Part shown: piece after piece, positions 1 through 7,483 of the stretch | How the letters are laid out: each line of letters opens with the position of its first letter | Position numbering within the stretch: position 1 is the stretch's first letter | IMG/VR virus record: IMGVR_UViG_3300006737_000008 | Location: 1 to 35,144 of that record | DNA from: a virus | Length of the DNA stretch: 35,144 nucleotides | Reading direction: 5' to 3' (one strand) | Notes under the pieces: model-generated | The model's input: only the letters and a program-made list of their open reading frames with translations | Told to the model about the DNA's origin: nothing | The model's database searches: none | Translations under genes and position numbers: made by a program

Positions 1-123
1 CGTCCAGACATTTTTTGGAAGGGTAGACTTCATTCTGTTTACGCTACTTTACCAGCCGTTAAACAATACTCAAATGAAGAAACAAGTTGGACTAACGAAA
101 ACGCATGCGTTAATCAAGCAAAC
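1..123. repeat. Terminal direct repeat, left copy
   Basis: Bases 1-123 are identical to 35022-35144. The large tail gene that begins at 33834 is open through the right copy and continues in the same frame after base 123 here. This is what an assembler leaves when a circular or circularly permuted molecule is cut arbitrarily, so the unique genome length is 35,021 bp. A true short terminal repeat is less likely because it would lie inside a coding sequence. Confidence 0.95.
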
Positions 124-1008
124 CGAATTGGCCGAAGATTTTACGATAGATTTAGATGCGATCCAGTAAATGTAATTCTTACGGGCACGTTTGGAAATCT
201 TAATGACTTAGTGCTTTGGCCTGGGGCGCAAGAAATTACTTGGTCAATCACGGGGCGGGGTCCAGTTACTAAGATTATAGGATCTTACAATCATCCTTTG
301 TTTGGGATGATGCCAGACAACAATCTAAGCTCTGGAAGTGTTACTTCTACTGCAACTACAAAAGTCGTTCATAGACCAGACGGAAGACTCAACATATCTT
401 CTGCCCCTGTCGATGTTCGGCAAACTGTGTACCACGCAGTAATAACTGAAGTTAACCAATCAAGTGCTGCTCAAAGACCTTACTACAGTGCAGAAGCAGT
501 TACAGACGCTCGAGTAGCAGTTGTAAACATTGCACCGAGAAGCGTCCACGATTCTGACAAGGTAGATATTAAGCCGTTGCAAGTTGGGGACTTCTGTATG
601 ATTGGGGTTTTGCCAAATACAGATGACGAGGGGATTGCTTCAAGAAACGTAGTGGTTAATCCAATTGCGCCAGGCATTAGAACTTTGAACGGAAACGGAA
701 GTACGACCGTCATAAGTCAAAGATCAATGGTTCAGCCGCAGCAAAAATATCAAAATATAGATCCTGTATTCAATCCAAACGTGCCACAAGAAATAATTAG
801 TTCGGCGGAAAAAGGCATAGATATAACGAATGGTATGTTTGGTCAATTTACACCAGGTCAAATCTACAAAGTAGGAACTGGTGAAGATGAGTTATCATTG
901 GTTTTGTATGTATGGGAATACCCTTTGTATTCTGCATGCACAAGTGAACCGGGATTTCGCAGCGCCGGATTCTTTGGCGACTATATTGCAACAATGGGTA
1001 GGTATTAA
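1..1008 (+). CDS. Large distal-tail/virion protein, C-terminal part (continues from 33834)
   Basis: This is the C-terminal part of the gene that starts at 33834. Frame 1 is open from the first base to the TAA at 1006-1008, and codons 1-41 duplicate the last 41 codons of the right terminal repeat. Joined at the repeat, the gene has 2,196 nt and encodes 731 aa. The C-terminal half has no signal peptide or membrane segment and is rich in Thr, Asn, Pro and Val, as in beta-rich virion proteins. It lies after the tape-measure candidate and the 664-aa tail protein and directly before small fibre-type genes, with ATG of the next gene immediately after its stop. A hub, distal-tail or baseplate role is inferred from position only; I do not recognise a domain. 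Confidence 0.85.
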   Translation, partial: RPDIFWKGRLHSVYATLPAVKQYSNEETSWTNENACVNQANRIGRRFYDRFRCDPVNVILTGTFGNLNDLVLWPGAQEITWSITGRGPVTKIIGSYNHPLFGMMPDNNLSSGSVTSTATTKVVHRPDGRLNISSAPVDVRQTVYHAVITEVNQSSAAQRPYYSAEAVTDARVAVVNIAPRSVHDSDKVDIKPLQVGDFCMIGVLPNTDDEGIASRNVVVNPIAPGIRTLNGNGSTTVISQRSMVQPQQKYQNIDPVFNPNVPQEIISSAEKGIDITNGMFGQFTPGQIYKVGTGEDELSLVLYVWEYPLYSACTSEPGFRSAGFFGDYIATMGRY

Positions 1009-1359
1009 ATGGCACTAGCTACAGCAAACGCAAAAGGTTTGTACGAAGGTACGGATGAAATAACTCTAGTCCCATCGGAACCCAACGGGCTAAGTGTCGT
1101 TACGATGCTTCGAGTTGTAAACACTGACACTACAACCATTATTCCTATACTAAGAATTTTGGACGAAAACAAACTTGGACTTGATGAAGAGTATTTGAAA
1201 TTGATACCCGACATTACTTTGCAAACATCGGAGTATTTGGAGTATCAAGGCGTTGTTTGCGTTCTTAGTCCAGGCCAAAGCTTGGTAACAAAACTTACAT
1301 CTTCTGTTTCTGCTAACGAACCAGAGTGGACAGTAGTGTGGGCAAAGGAAACTTTCTAA
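1009..1359 (+). CDS. Small beta-rich virion protein, unknown
   Basis: A 116-aa protein whose ATG directly follows the stop of the large tail gene; its own stop overlaps the next ATG (TAATG), so the genes are translationally coupled. It has alternating hydrophobic and polar Val/Thr/Leu stretches throughout and no signal peptide, membrane segment or catalytic motif. Its place in a row of tail and fibre genes suggests a small virion protein such as a tail-tip or fibre-attachment subunit. That is inference from neighbours; no family is recognised. Confidence 0.8.
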   Translation: MALATANAKGLYEGTDEITLVPSEPNGLSVVTMLRVVNTDTTTIIPILRILDENKLGLDEEYLKLIPDITLQTSEYLEYQGVVCVLSPGQSLVTKLTSSVSANEPEWTVVWAKETF

Positions 1360-1988
1360 TGGGCGTTCAAGTATACGACAGTAGCGGAAGGCTAAAGACT
1401 AACTCTGTCACAACTATTGACAGCAACCAGTTGGGCCACCCAGGCTTTAGGACCGATCAAACAACTGATGGTTTTTACCTTGGTTACACAACCACGGGTA
1501 ACGACGCTGGGATTGCTCACAATGCTGCAACTATGTATCAGCTCTGGTACATCCCGTACACGATTGCTATTGCCCAGTATGGGATCAATGGCGACGATGC
1601 TGGAAACACTGGCAGCTTGAAAATCGCCATGTACACAAACGTAAATGGTTTGCCGTCATCCAAAATAGCGGCAACTGAAGGGGCGATTACAGGAAACGGA
1701 ACAGGCGATTCGTCTGTGGCGTTCGTGACAGCTCCTACCCTAACAGCAGGTTGGTATTGGATGGGGTCTCACATTGCATCTGGAGCAATCGACATTGAGC
1801 ATTCGTACTCAGGCGCGGTAAACAACAGCAAATCTTTCTATTCACAACCGCTTTCCACATTTAACGCCGACTTTGGTTGTTACCTGGAAACCAACTCAAC
1901 TTCTGATCTTCCAACAAACGCAAATGCTAATAGCAAAATGTCCGCAGGTTACGTTCCTCGAATCGGAATAAGGTTTACTTCAGCATGA
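1359..1988 (+). CDS. Putative tail fibre / receptor-binding-type protein
   Basis: A 209-aa protein starting at the ATG that overlaps the preceding stop. The N-terminal 40 residues are polar (Ser, Asp, Thr); residues about 45-190 are rich in Gly, Tyr, Trp, Thr and Asn, with a segment around residue 130-145 (TAGWYWMGS) like that seen in beta-sandwich modules of phage fibres and tip proteins. No signal peptide or membrane segment. It is coupled by ATGA overlap to the next gene. Virion surface or receptor-binding function is inferred from composition and position; the exact family is not recognised. Confidence 0.75.
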   Translation: MGVQVYDSSGRLKTNSVTTIDSNQLGHPGFRTDQTTDGFYLGYTTTGNDAGIAHNAATMYQLWYIPYTIAIAQYGINGDDAGNTGSLKIAMYTNVNGLPSSKIAATEGAITGNGTGDSSVAFVTAPTLTAGWYWMGSHIASGAIDIEHSYSGAVNNSKSFYSQPLSTFNADFGCYLETNSTSDLPTNANANSKMSAGYVPRIGIRFTSA

Positions 1989-2332
1989 GCAATTACAAAT
2001 CAACAATGAGGTGTAGCCAGGATGGATCGGTCATCGAGATTATTGATGAGCGCGAGGTTGAAGCTGTCCGCACTTATCGTTTGTCTAGTATTCGTAAGCG
2101 AGCGGCCAGGCACATCGAAGAATTTGTGCCAGAGTTCAAGCAACGGAACATTGCAATGGGCATTATCAAGGGGGAAGAAAAAACATCTCTCCTGGCAAAG
2201 ATCAATTCAGTTCGAGATTATTGCAATGGACTCGAGGAACAAATCAATGCGGTTGCCTGGGACGGAAAAGCGTCTTCCCGTGCGTCGGCATGTGACGAGA
2301 TCGAATCCGTAGGTTGGAATTATGAGGGTTAA
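1985..2332 (+). CDS. Small helical protein, possible fibre-assembly-type
   Basis: A 115-aa, mainly helical and charged protein. Its start overlaps the previous stop (ATGA). The stretch at residues 36-60 (basic helix, then aromatic residues and FKQRNIAMG) recalls the ending of tail-fibre-assembly and XkdW/DUF4376-like phage proteins, where an Ile/Arg-rich helix is followed by a W/F-KQ-N pattern. The similarity is short and from memory, so function is tentative. It sits between a fibre-type gene and the cysteine-rich gene in the same tight operon. Confidence 0.7.
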   Translation: MSNYKSTMRCSQDGSVIEIIDEREVEAVRTYRLSSIRKRAARHIEEFVPEFKQRNIAMGIIKGEEKTSLLAKINSVRDYCNGLEEQINAVAWDGKASSRASACDEIESVGWNYEG

Positions 2333-2335
2333 ACA

Positions 2336-3742
2336 ATGAAGGTGTGGCCGTATGATTACGACGAAGACTTTCAATTTAATGAACTTCGTGGAATAGAAGG
2401 CGATCCAGACACGAAGAAAATCCTTACTCGTCTTAGAGTCGCAGACGGTACTTTTAGATATGTCATCAGAACAGACGATGAAGGAAACAGAACACTAACA
2501 ACGGTATCTGAGTCTAATGACTACGAATGCCCTGAGTGTTGCCCAGAAGACGATGGTGGAGGCGGCGGCGGCGGGGGTGCAGGATCGTGTAGCCCATGTT
2601 GGACGCCAAACAATTCAAACGGTTACACAGGGTTTAGCGGTTCATTTACAACACAATGTCAAAGAAACCCAGACGCTCACCTTCTAAATACATGCGCAAA
2701 CTGTTGTAGTTATACATCTACGTTTGACGATCCGTGTTGGGGTGGAGATTACGGATATTGCATTGGTTGTAGCGCGTGTTACTCTGACATAAATGGTTAC
2801 GCTGACGCTTCAATATGTGGTCAAACATACGGGTTTAACAGCCCAAATTTGTTTTATCAAACAAAGCTTATTGTTGTAGGAAGTGAACCAGTATTTGAAG
2901 AAGGCGCTGGGTATTGCGCTAATATGCAAGCGATTCTTGACGCAAATGCTTACGGGTCTTGTCAGTGGTATTCTGTTCCAACTGTTTCTATACATATGTC
3001 TGTATCTTGGAACGACAACAACAATGATGATTACGAGCATTATGTAGGTTGCCCACCATTTGTAACATGCGAAGATTGTACTAAACAAAGTCCTAATCAA
3101 ACTTGTCCCCCTTCTGGACTATGCGTAGAGCTTACTGGAGAACAAAATTGTGGTGGGTGTAATGCTTGTTTTGGAACTGCATACCCAGGCGATGGGCAAT
3201 GGGAAGCTACAACCAATGAAAACGGAGTTGGTGGAGGTTGCTGGATTCTAAGTATGTGGGCTAGGGAAGATTGCACGGCAAGCAAATGTACAGAATGGTG
3301 GGCAAACAAAAGGCTTTGTTCTGAACAAACTAATTGTCAGGGAGGAATGCCAGACGATATTGAAGAAATGAGGCCAGGCGTAGATTGTGAATGCAACTGT
3401 TCAGCAGATTCACTTGGATACGAACTGGGATATGGCTCTTGCTCACATTGTTCATCAGGATGCACGGCAAGAAGTGAAATGTATGGAGCAGCTTTGATTG
3501 TAAATACTGACCTTGAGGGTGCGTGTTCGCCGAAACCATACAACTTAAAAACCAAATGGGGTTGGGAAGGTGGTTGTGGTGACAATTGTGGCGGCGATGA
3601 AATGCCGTGTGGATATGGAACTGAAGAAGGTTGTGTAGACGAAAACGGAGATCCACTGCCCTGGGCTAGTTGCGGGACGCCTTGTTTCTTTGGCTATTCT
3701 TACGAAGCTTATTGCAAGGCTACATCGTTTAGTTTCATTTAG
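2336..3742 (+). CDS. Cysteine-rich protein (43 Cys in 468 aa), unknown
   Basis: A 468-aa protein starting 3 bases after the previous stop. Residues 1-63 are a charged domain with almost no cysteine. Then come a CPECC cluster, a run of eight glycines (about residues 74-81), and a long region packed with CxxC, CC, CxxCxxC and CGGC motifs, 43 cysteines in all, together with many Asn, Gly, Tyr and Trp. There is no signal peptide, so if it is external it probably reaches the surface as part of the virion. The cysteines suggest either a disulphide-rich surface protein or a multi-metal binder; a disulphide-rich fibre or adhesin is favoured by its place among tail genes. No known domain is recognised. 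Confidence 0.85.
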   Translation: MKVWPYDYDEDFQFNELRGIEGDPDTKKILTRLRVADGTFRYVIRTDDEGNRTLTTVSESNDYECPECCPEDDGGGGGGGGAGSCSPCWTPNNSNGYTGFSGSFTTQCQRNPDAHLLNTCANCCSYTSTFDDPCWGGDYGYCIGCSACYSDINGYADASICGQTYGFNSPNLFYQTKLIVVGSEPVFEEGAGYCANMQAILDANAYGSCQWYSVPTVSIHMSVSWNDNNNDDYEHYVGCPPFVTCEDCTKQSPNQTCPPSGLCVELTGEQNCGGCNACFGTAYPGDGQWEATTNENGVGGGCWILSMWAREDCTASKCTEWWANKRLCSEQTNCQGGMPDDIEEMRPGVDCECNCSADSLGYELGYGSCSHCSSGCTARSEMYGAALIVNTDLEGACSPKPYNLKTKWGWEGGCGDNCGGDEMPCGYGTEEGCVDENGDPLPWASCGTPCFFGYSYEAYCKATSFSFI

Positions 3743-3771
3743 TCTGAATTGTTAGGGAAGAACAACAAACT

Positions 3772-4422
3772 ATGTCCGTACCATTTAAATCTAATTTTAC
3801 TGTTTGCGATGAAGTGGGCGGCGTAAATCAATGCGTCGAGCTGTTCTTTAATAGCAATTTGCAACTGCTTAATGTGTCTGAGCCATACGAAGCTAAAGAA
3901 GGAACAATTCCGGTTGTTCATCCAGATGGTTATTTGGTTGAAGTAGTAAAAATGTCAGATATGACTGACGAGCAAATAGCTGCTTTGACTCATAATGGAA
4001 AACCAAATGATGAAGCAATGGAATTTCGACCCGAAAGCGATGCTTGGCATTTGCGAGATGCCTCAACAAACGAAAGCGGTTTAAATAAACTGTCTCAAGG
4101 ACAAGACGAGCCAGGTTGCACCGCATGCGAGCAACGCAAAAAAGAGTTGGAACTTCTAAACAATGACGTACAACACCAAAAAGCAACAAAGAAGAACCTT
4201 CTTAGTAGACTAGCTAAAGGCGTGCCAGGGCTGCTTAAATCTGAACTGGGCATTAACCAGGCGAGCTTAGAGGTGGTTGACAAACGGAAATCTATCTGTT
4301 TGAATTGCCCTGAAGGTATTTACAACTTCGGAGTGTGTGACGAGGAGCGGGGTGGGTGTGGTTGTTTCTTGGCGTCCAAGGTAACAATAGAAGGTGAGTC
4401 TTGCCCGAAAGGTCATTGGTGA
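3772..4422 (+). CDS. Phage protein with C-terminal Cys-rich zinc-ribbon-like domain
   Basis: A 216-aa protein. Residues 1-110 are a mixed, acidic domain; residues about 118-160 form a charged helical segment opening with CTAC; the C-terminal 45 residues carry CxxC, then CxxxxxxCGCF, and end CPKGHW. This ending matches a small cysteine domain common at the C-terminus of phage proteins of unknown function (pattern CxxC...CGCFLxxK...CPxGxW), probably zinc-binding. It follows the cysteine-rich gene after 29 bases and precedes the phosphoesterase-like gene. Role unknown; the zinc-binding call is from the spacing of the cysteines. Confidence 0.8.
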   Translation: MSVPFKSNFTVCDEVGGVNQCVELFFNSNLQLLNVSEPYEAKEGTIPVVHPDGYLVEVVKMSDMTDEQIAALTHNGKPNDEAMEFRPESDAWHLRDASTNESGLNKLSQGQDEPGCTACEQRKKELELLNNDVQHQKATKKNLLSRLAKGVPGLLKSELGINQASLEVVDKRKSICLNCPEGIYNFGVCDEERGGCGCFLASKVTIEGESCPKGHW

Positions 4423-4437
4423 TGCAGGGATACGCAG

Positions 4438-5256
4438 ATGCCAGATACAGCAAGATTCGCGGCCATATCGTGCGTTCACGTTGGCCCAGCTTCTAAAGAA
4501 CGTCTCAGGTCGCTGGATTTCATACTTAGCACCCTGACGGATGATCAGAAGCACAACGGACCATTACAATCATTTGTGATGTTGGGCGACCTGTTGGATG
4601 CCCAGGCGGCGTCGGTTCACCCAAGAGATGACAACATCGAGCATACCCTCGAGGACGAGTTTCGTGATGGAGCTGACTATCTTGAGGCGATTAGGCGAGA
4701 GCTTCCAAAAAACTGTGACCTTATCTGGTGCTTGGGTAATCACGATTCCAACATCCTGGTAGCGGACGCTAGGCGAATTCAATCTGATCTAAGGTCATTG
4801 TGTGACTGGAACGCCCATGCCGAGCATGGCAAGGTGTATCGCAAGTGGCGACAGGTTCCGTACCAGAAGCCATCTATCCATGATCGCAAGGGGTGCTATG
4901 AGCTTGGCCAGGCGGTGTTCTTTCACGGGTTTGATGCCGGTAGCAACTCTGACGAACTCGAGGGGCTTCAGGTTGCTTACGCCTTGGGTGGCAATGCCCA
5001 CAGGTTGATGGTCAGGGGTCACACCCACAGGCCGAAACACGTTACCCAGTGCAAGCGGAGTGCAAACGTGCTTCTTCCGTACTGGTACGCCAATGCAGGG
5101 ACGGCGGGACCGATGGGCATGGAAGTCCCCTACATGCAGCGGAAAGATCAGAACCAATGGAACTGTGGCGTGGTTATTGGAGAAGCCAAGCTTGGACGAG
5201 TGGGGCGGATGAACGGGAAATGCTGGAGTGCCAGGACGGTGATTCGTGACCAATGA
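4438..5256 (+). CDS. Calcineurin-like metallophosphoesterase, altered first motif
   Basis: A 272-aa protein of the metallophosphoesterase superfamily, which hydrolyses phosphomono- or diesters with two metal ions. In order it shows GDLLDA (about residues 49-54), GNHD (about 100-103), a later His in FFHGFD and GHTHRPKH near residue 200, followed by an NAGT segment. The first metal motif, normally DxH, reads SCVHVG here: the Asp is a Cys while the His is kept. A gene-start Shine-Dalgarno (CAGGGA) lies 7 bases before ATG. Substrate is unknown; phage members may act on nucleic acid or nucleotides. Base composition is richer in GC than the tail genes before it. Confidence 0.88.
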   Translation: MPDTARFAAISCVHVGPASKERLRSLDFILSTLTDDQKHNGPLQSFVMLGDLLDAQAASVHPRDDNIEHTLEDEFRDGADYLEAIRRELPKNCDLIWCLGNHDSNILVADARRIQSDLRSLCDWNAHAEHGKVYRKWRQVPYQKPSIHDRKGCYELGQAVFFHGFDAGSNSDELEGLQVAYALGGNAHRLMVRGHTHRPKHVTQCKRSANVLLPYWYANAGTAGPMGMEVPYMQRKDQNQWNCGVVIGEAKLGRVGRMNGKCWSARTVIRDQ

Positions 5257-5527
5257 CAGGTTCAAAAGTAACGACTCATGCGACGATCCCAAATTGTTCA
5301 AGTGGCTTGACATCACCAGTCAATCAGAACCGTGGATGTCGCTGGATGATGCCTTGGAAATGAAGCCTGCTGTAATGATGTCGGTTGGCTGGATTGTCAA
5401 AGAAACCCCTGAATACATCACGATTGCCAGCACCTACGACACGGACGAAGAGCTTGTTGGAGATGTGAACTGCATACCCCGCAAGACCATTATGGAAATC
5501 ATCCCGGTGCGTCCGGTCAACATCTAG
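5246..5527 (+). CDS. Small conserved phage protein, unknown
   Basis: A 93-aa protein from a GTG start overlapping the phosphoesterase-like gene by 11 bases; no in-frame ATG exists near the front. The central part (WLDI..., then PWMSLDDA..., SVGWIVKETPEYITIAS, and a C-terminal IPR.T) follows a pattern I recall in small phage proteins that sit near head or terminase genes, whose function is not known. No membrane segment or catalytic motif is seen. The start is the least certain part of this call. Confidence 0.75.
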   Translation: MTNDRFKSNDSCDDPKLFKWLDITSQSEPWMSLDDALEMKPAVMMSVGWIVKETPEYITIASTYDTDEELVGDVNCIPRKTIMEIIPVRPVNI

Positions 5528-5546
5528 CCTTGCTCCAGGTGTAGCC

Positions 5547-5906
5547 ATGAAGAATGTCACGATTCGGGGCGGCAAGTCACACGAACGCGAATACGTCGAG
5601 AAGTCTGTGGCCTGGTGCATTAGACGCCTAGGGCTGAACACCCTGCACACCCTGAAGGTGGCTGTGGTCATCAAGCCGTTGGACGATTGTTGCGGCTGGT
5701 GCAGGCCGGTGGCCGACTCCAACCGTGCCTTCCAGATCGTCGTAGCCAACAACCAGAGCCTCCGAAACTTCGTGATGACCGTGGTGCATGAGATGATCCA
5801 TGTGAAGCAGTACGCAAGGAACGAGTGGCTGATTGACGGTGAGCCGGAGGCGTGGGGTAGCCAAGAGATCCTGACGGACGAACTGTGGCTTGCCGACGTG
5901 CTTTGA
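5547..5906 (+). CDS. Putative zinc metalloprotease (HExxH)
   Basis: A 119-aa protein containing HEMIH, a zinc-protease HExxH motif, at about residues 80-84, followed by VKQYARNEW and a Glu-rich stretch (GEPEAWG) that could supply the third metal ligand. This layout resembles small SprT-like or gluzincin-type phage and bacterial proteases. There is no signal peptide, so it would act in the host cytoplasm or be carried in the virion. It is the last + strand gene before the convergent minus-strand gene. Its target is unknown; protease activity is inferred from one motif. Confidence 0.75.
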   Translation: MKNVTIRGGKSHEREYVEKSVAWCIRRLGLNTLHTLKVAVVIKPLDDCCGWCRPVADSNRAFQIVVANNQSLRNFVMTVVHEMIHVKQYARNEWLIDGEPEAWGSQEILTDELWLADVL

Positions 5907-5998
5907 TGGGCGCATAGATAAAGCCCCGTCTTACATGCCGAAGCAAAGCGGAGCGTGGGGAAGAACGCCGACAACGAGTCAGCGCGAAATAGATGTCA

Positions 5999-6565
5999 TC
6001 ATGCAGTCGCCTTGGCTACTGGGCGGTACGTTGCCCAGTCCATCGACCTGATGCCCTTGATGTCATTGATCTTGTCAAAGCCAAACCGTGTTTGAAGCGA
6101 GTCCATCAGTGCCATTTCCCATCGAAGATTATTCTTCTTGTCACTGACCTTGTACAGTCGTTTGTAGATGTAGTATTCGCCGTCGCCGCAGTCATCGGTT
6201 TGGACAAAGACCTTGGTTCGGGTCTTGGCCTTCCATTCCTTTGCGACCATGTGTTCGTCGAACATTTCGCCAAACAAGCCTTCCATGTTCAGAATCACGT
6301 CTTTGCCATTGAAAGTCGAAGTAAACCACACAATGTTGGCATCCTGCAACTTGTCTTCCAGTTTGCCATACTCAACCTCGTGACCGTGGTCATCAATCAT
6401 CAACATCCCGCCGTTGCCGTCATCGCTGATGTGAGCGATTTGCATACCGTCGTGCCACACTTCGGCGTTGTATGCGTGACCTTCGTGGATCGGCCCTGCC
6501 AGGACGTTGACCTTCTTCAGTTCGATGTTGTTCTCAGCGACGAAGTTCTTGATTTCATTGTTCAT
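5999..6565 (-). CDS. Minus-strand protein of unknown function
   Basis: A 188-aa protein and the only convincing minus-strand gene. The ATG at 6565-6563 is preceded by TTGAAAGGGG at ideal distance, within the same leader element found before three + strand genes. The N-terminal half has alternating beta-type segments with many Asp, His and Gly; the C-terminal half is basic and aromatic. No enzyme motif or membrane segment is seen. The + strand frame opposite it lacks a ribosome site and is a shadow. A divergent promoter region lies upstream, so it is probably expressed early like the opposite operon. Confidence 0.8.
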   Translation of the reverse strand: MNNEIKNFVAENNIELKKVNVLAGPIHEGHAYNAEVWHDGMQIAHISDDGNGGMLMIDDHGHEVEYGKLEDKLQDANIVWFTSTFNGKDVILNMEGLFGEMFDEHMVAKEWKAKTRTKVFVQTDDCGDGEYYIYKRLYKVSDKKNNLRWEMALMDSLQTRFGFDKINDIKGIRSMDWATYRPVAKATA

Positions 6566-6586
6566 TGTTGGCCCCTTTCAAGAGCG
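6563..6586 (-). promoter_or_regulatory. Shared leader element, minus-strand copy
   Basis: Read on the minus strand this is CGCTCTTGAAAGGGGCCAAC followed by AATG, ending at the start codon of the minus-strand gene. The same string stands directly before the genes at 10668, 11184 and 11525. It holds an extended Shine-Dalgarno (GAAAGGGG). Confidence 0.8.
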
Positions 6587-6654
6587 TTATTGACTACATA
6601 GATAATATCGGCTTTTCTTCTCTTGTGGGCCAAGTAAACCCTAAAAAGGCCCAA

Positions 6655-6684
6655 AATATACGATTTTCGTCTTTTTGTGGACAA
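6655..6684 (-). promoter_or_regulatory. Candidate sigma-70-type promoter for the minus-strand gene
   Basis: On the minus strand TTGTCC (6684-6679) and TATATT (6660-6655) are 18 bases apart. It would give a leader of roughly 85 bases before the ATG at 6565. Four of six bases match at the -35 and five of six at the -10; functional only if the host uses a sigma-70 consensus of this kind. Confidence 0.4.
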
Positions 6685-6695
6685 GTGGGCTTTGT

Positions 6696-6724
6696 TTGAC
6701 CTATATTGGCCTTCATGATATGTT
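6696..6724 (+). promoter_or_regulatory. Candidate sigma-70-type promoter for the early + strand operon
   Basis: TTGACC at 6696-6701 and TATGTT at 6719-6724 are separated by 17 bases, a good -35 match with a weaker -10. It faces the small genes starting at 6801. Confidence 0.4.
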
Positions 6725-6800
6725 TACTTTTCTGGCCTAGATATCTGATCATCGTTGGTTACGAGGTGGCCAGGACAGCTCTCTGTTGAAAGGGATTGTT

Positions 6801-6902
6801 GTGAGAATCATTATCGACATCTTTAAGGGCTTGTGGTTGGTGCTTTCGTTTCTGGGGAGACCAGCACCGCCAGATACAGACTTCCCCGGTCAGGATTGGT
6901 AA
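6801..6902 (+). CDS. Very small putative membrane protein (33 aa)
   Basis: A 33-codon frame beginning at GTG with GAAAGGG six bases upstream, the same style of ribosome site as its neighbours, and ending exactly one base before the ATG at 6903. Residues 3-18 (IIIDIFKGLWLVLSFL) are hydrophobic with one Lys and could form a short membrane helix; the C-terminal 15 residues are polar and proline-rich. It is the first gene after the divergent promoter region. No homologue is recognised; the ribosome site and gene packing are the main support. Confidence 0.5.
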   Translation: MRIIIDIFKGLWLVLSFLGRPAPPDTDFPGQDW

Positions 6903-7088
6903 ATGGAAAGCAGACCGACTCCCGGTACGATTGCCGGACTTATTTGGATACGCGATCACCTGAAGAAAACTACTCCGCCTGGGTGCGGTCTTCCGGTTGA
7001 TGCGATGTTGTACATCGAAAGCATTATCAAGAAAGGGTACGTTCGTGGAAGTGACAGCAACAAAGAAAGTGGATTACGTCGAGTTTGA
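6903..7088 (+). CDS. Small early protein, unknown
   Basis: A 61-aa protein. ATG directly follows the preceding stop (TAA-ATG) and AGGA stands 7 bases before it. It is a mostly helical, basic small protein with no membrane segment. Its 3' end overlaps the next gene by 44 bases, a longer overlap than elsewhere in this operon, which lowers confidence a little. Function unknown. Confidence 0.6.
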   Translation: MESRPTPGTIAGLIWIRDHLKKTTPPGCGLPVDAMLYIESIIKKGYVRGSDSNKESGLRRV

Positions 7089-7377
7089 ACACCAGGGCAA
7101 GAAGTTGTTTGCCGAAGCTGAATTTGTCTTCAATGTTGAAGTAACATCAGCCGCACCATACAGCGGAAACGATTATGAGCCGTCTGAATTTTATGTTCTC
7201 TTGACTGACGTTACAGACGGTGACAAGGAATATCCAAACATAGAACTTCGTGGCAAGGAGGCTCAGAACATTTTTGAAAGTTCTAACATCGACTTGTCTG
7301 AGGTTAGTGAAGATTCTTATGAAACAGAAAAGGATGACTACGATGACCACAGACGGCGTAGTAGTTATGATGATTGA
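7045..7377 (+). CDS. Acidic early protein, unknown
   Basis: A 110-aa protein from GTG at 7045, chosen because GAAAGGG lies seven bases upstream; a longer frame from 6997 has no ribosome site and starts with unlikely sequence. Residues 1-75 alternate beta-type and acidic segments; the last 30 residues are strongly acidic (Asp/Glu) and close with a short basic RRR segment. This layout is common in small early phage proteins and single-strand-binding-type proteins, but no domain is recognised. It precedes the ERF-like gene. Confidence 0.65.
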   Translation: MEVTATKKVDYVEFEHQGKKLFAEAEFVFNVEVTSAAPYSGNDYEPSEFYVLLTDVTDGDKEYPNIELRGKEAQNIFESSNIDLSEVSEDSYETEKDDYDDHRRRSSYDD

Positions 7378-7391
7378 TTCGCCTAGCGGAC

Positions 7392-7447
7392 AGTCTGACT
7401 CCCAGACTTGAAGCAACTGGTAGGCGCATGGATGCGGACCTACCAGT
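7392..7447 (+). promoter_or_regulatory. Two hairpins in the leader of the ERF-like gene
   Basis: AGTCTG (7392-7397) pairs with CAGACT (7403-7408). Then ACTGGTAGG (7416-7424) pairs with CCTACCAGT (7439-7447), nine perfect base pairs, with an inner CGCA/TGCG helix in the loop. No run of T follows, so it is not a standard terminator. It sits 37 bases before the ATG at 7484 and could control translation or RNA processing, or bind a protein. Confidence 0.6.
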
Positions 7448-7483
7448 AAACCAAACGCATCTTTACCTTGAAGGGGTAAGCAA

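Larger units (their letters stand above)
6587..6800. promoter_or_regulatory. Divergent intergenic regulatory region
   Basis: A 214-bp gap between divergently transcribed genes, AT-rich and without a gene. It holds one promoter candidate on each strand (listed separately) and repeated GGCC-containing words: GTGGGCCAAGT at about 6625-6635, GTGGACAAGTGGGC at about 6677-6690, and further GGCC at 6646, 6708 and 6733. The two GTGG(G/A)CAAG-type words overlap the promoter candidates, so they may be operators. An origin role is possible but nothing specific shows it. Confidence 0.55.

Noticed and set aside
5907-5998. Terminator for the minus-strand gene in the convergent gap
   Set aside because: CCCC and GGGG words can pair across a long loop with a short T run, but the fold is poor.
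5993-6601. A 202-codon + strand frame opposite the minus-strand gene
   Set aside because: It has no ribosome site and low-complexity Val/Phe/His sequence typical of a shadow. The minus-strand frame has an ideal ribosome site and the shared leader element.
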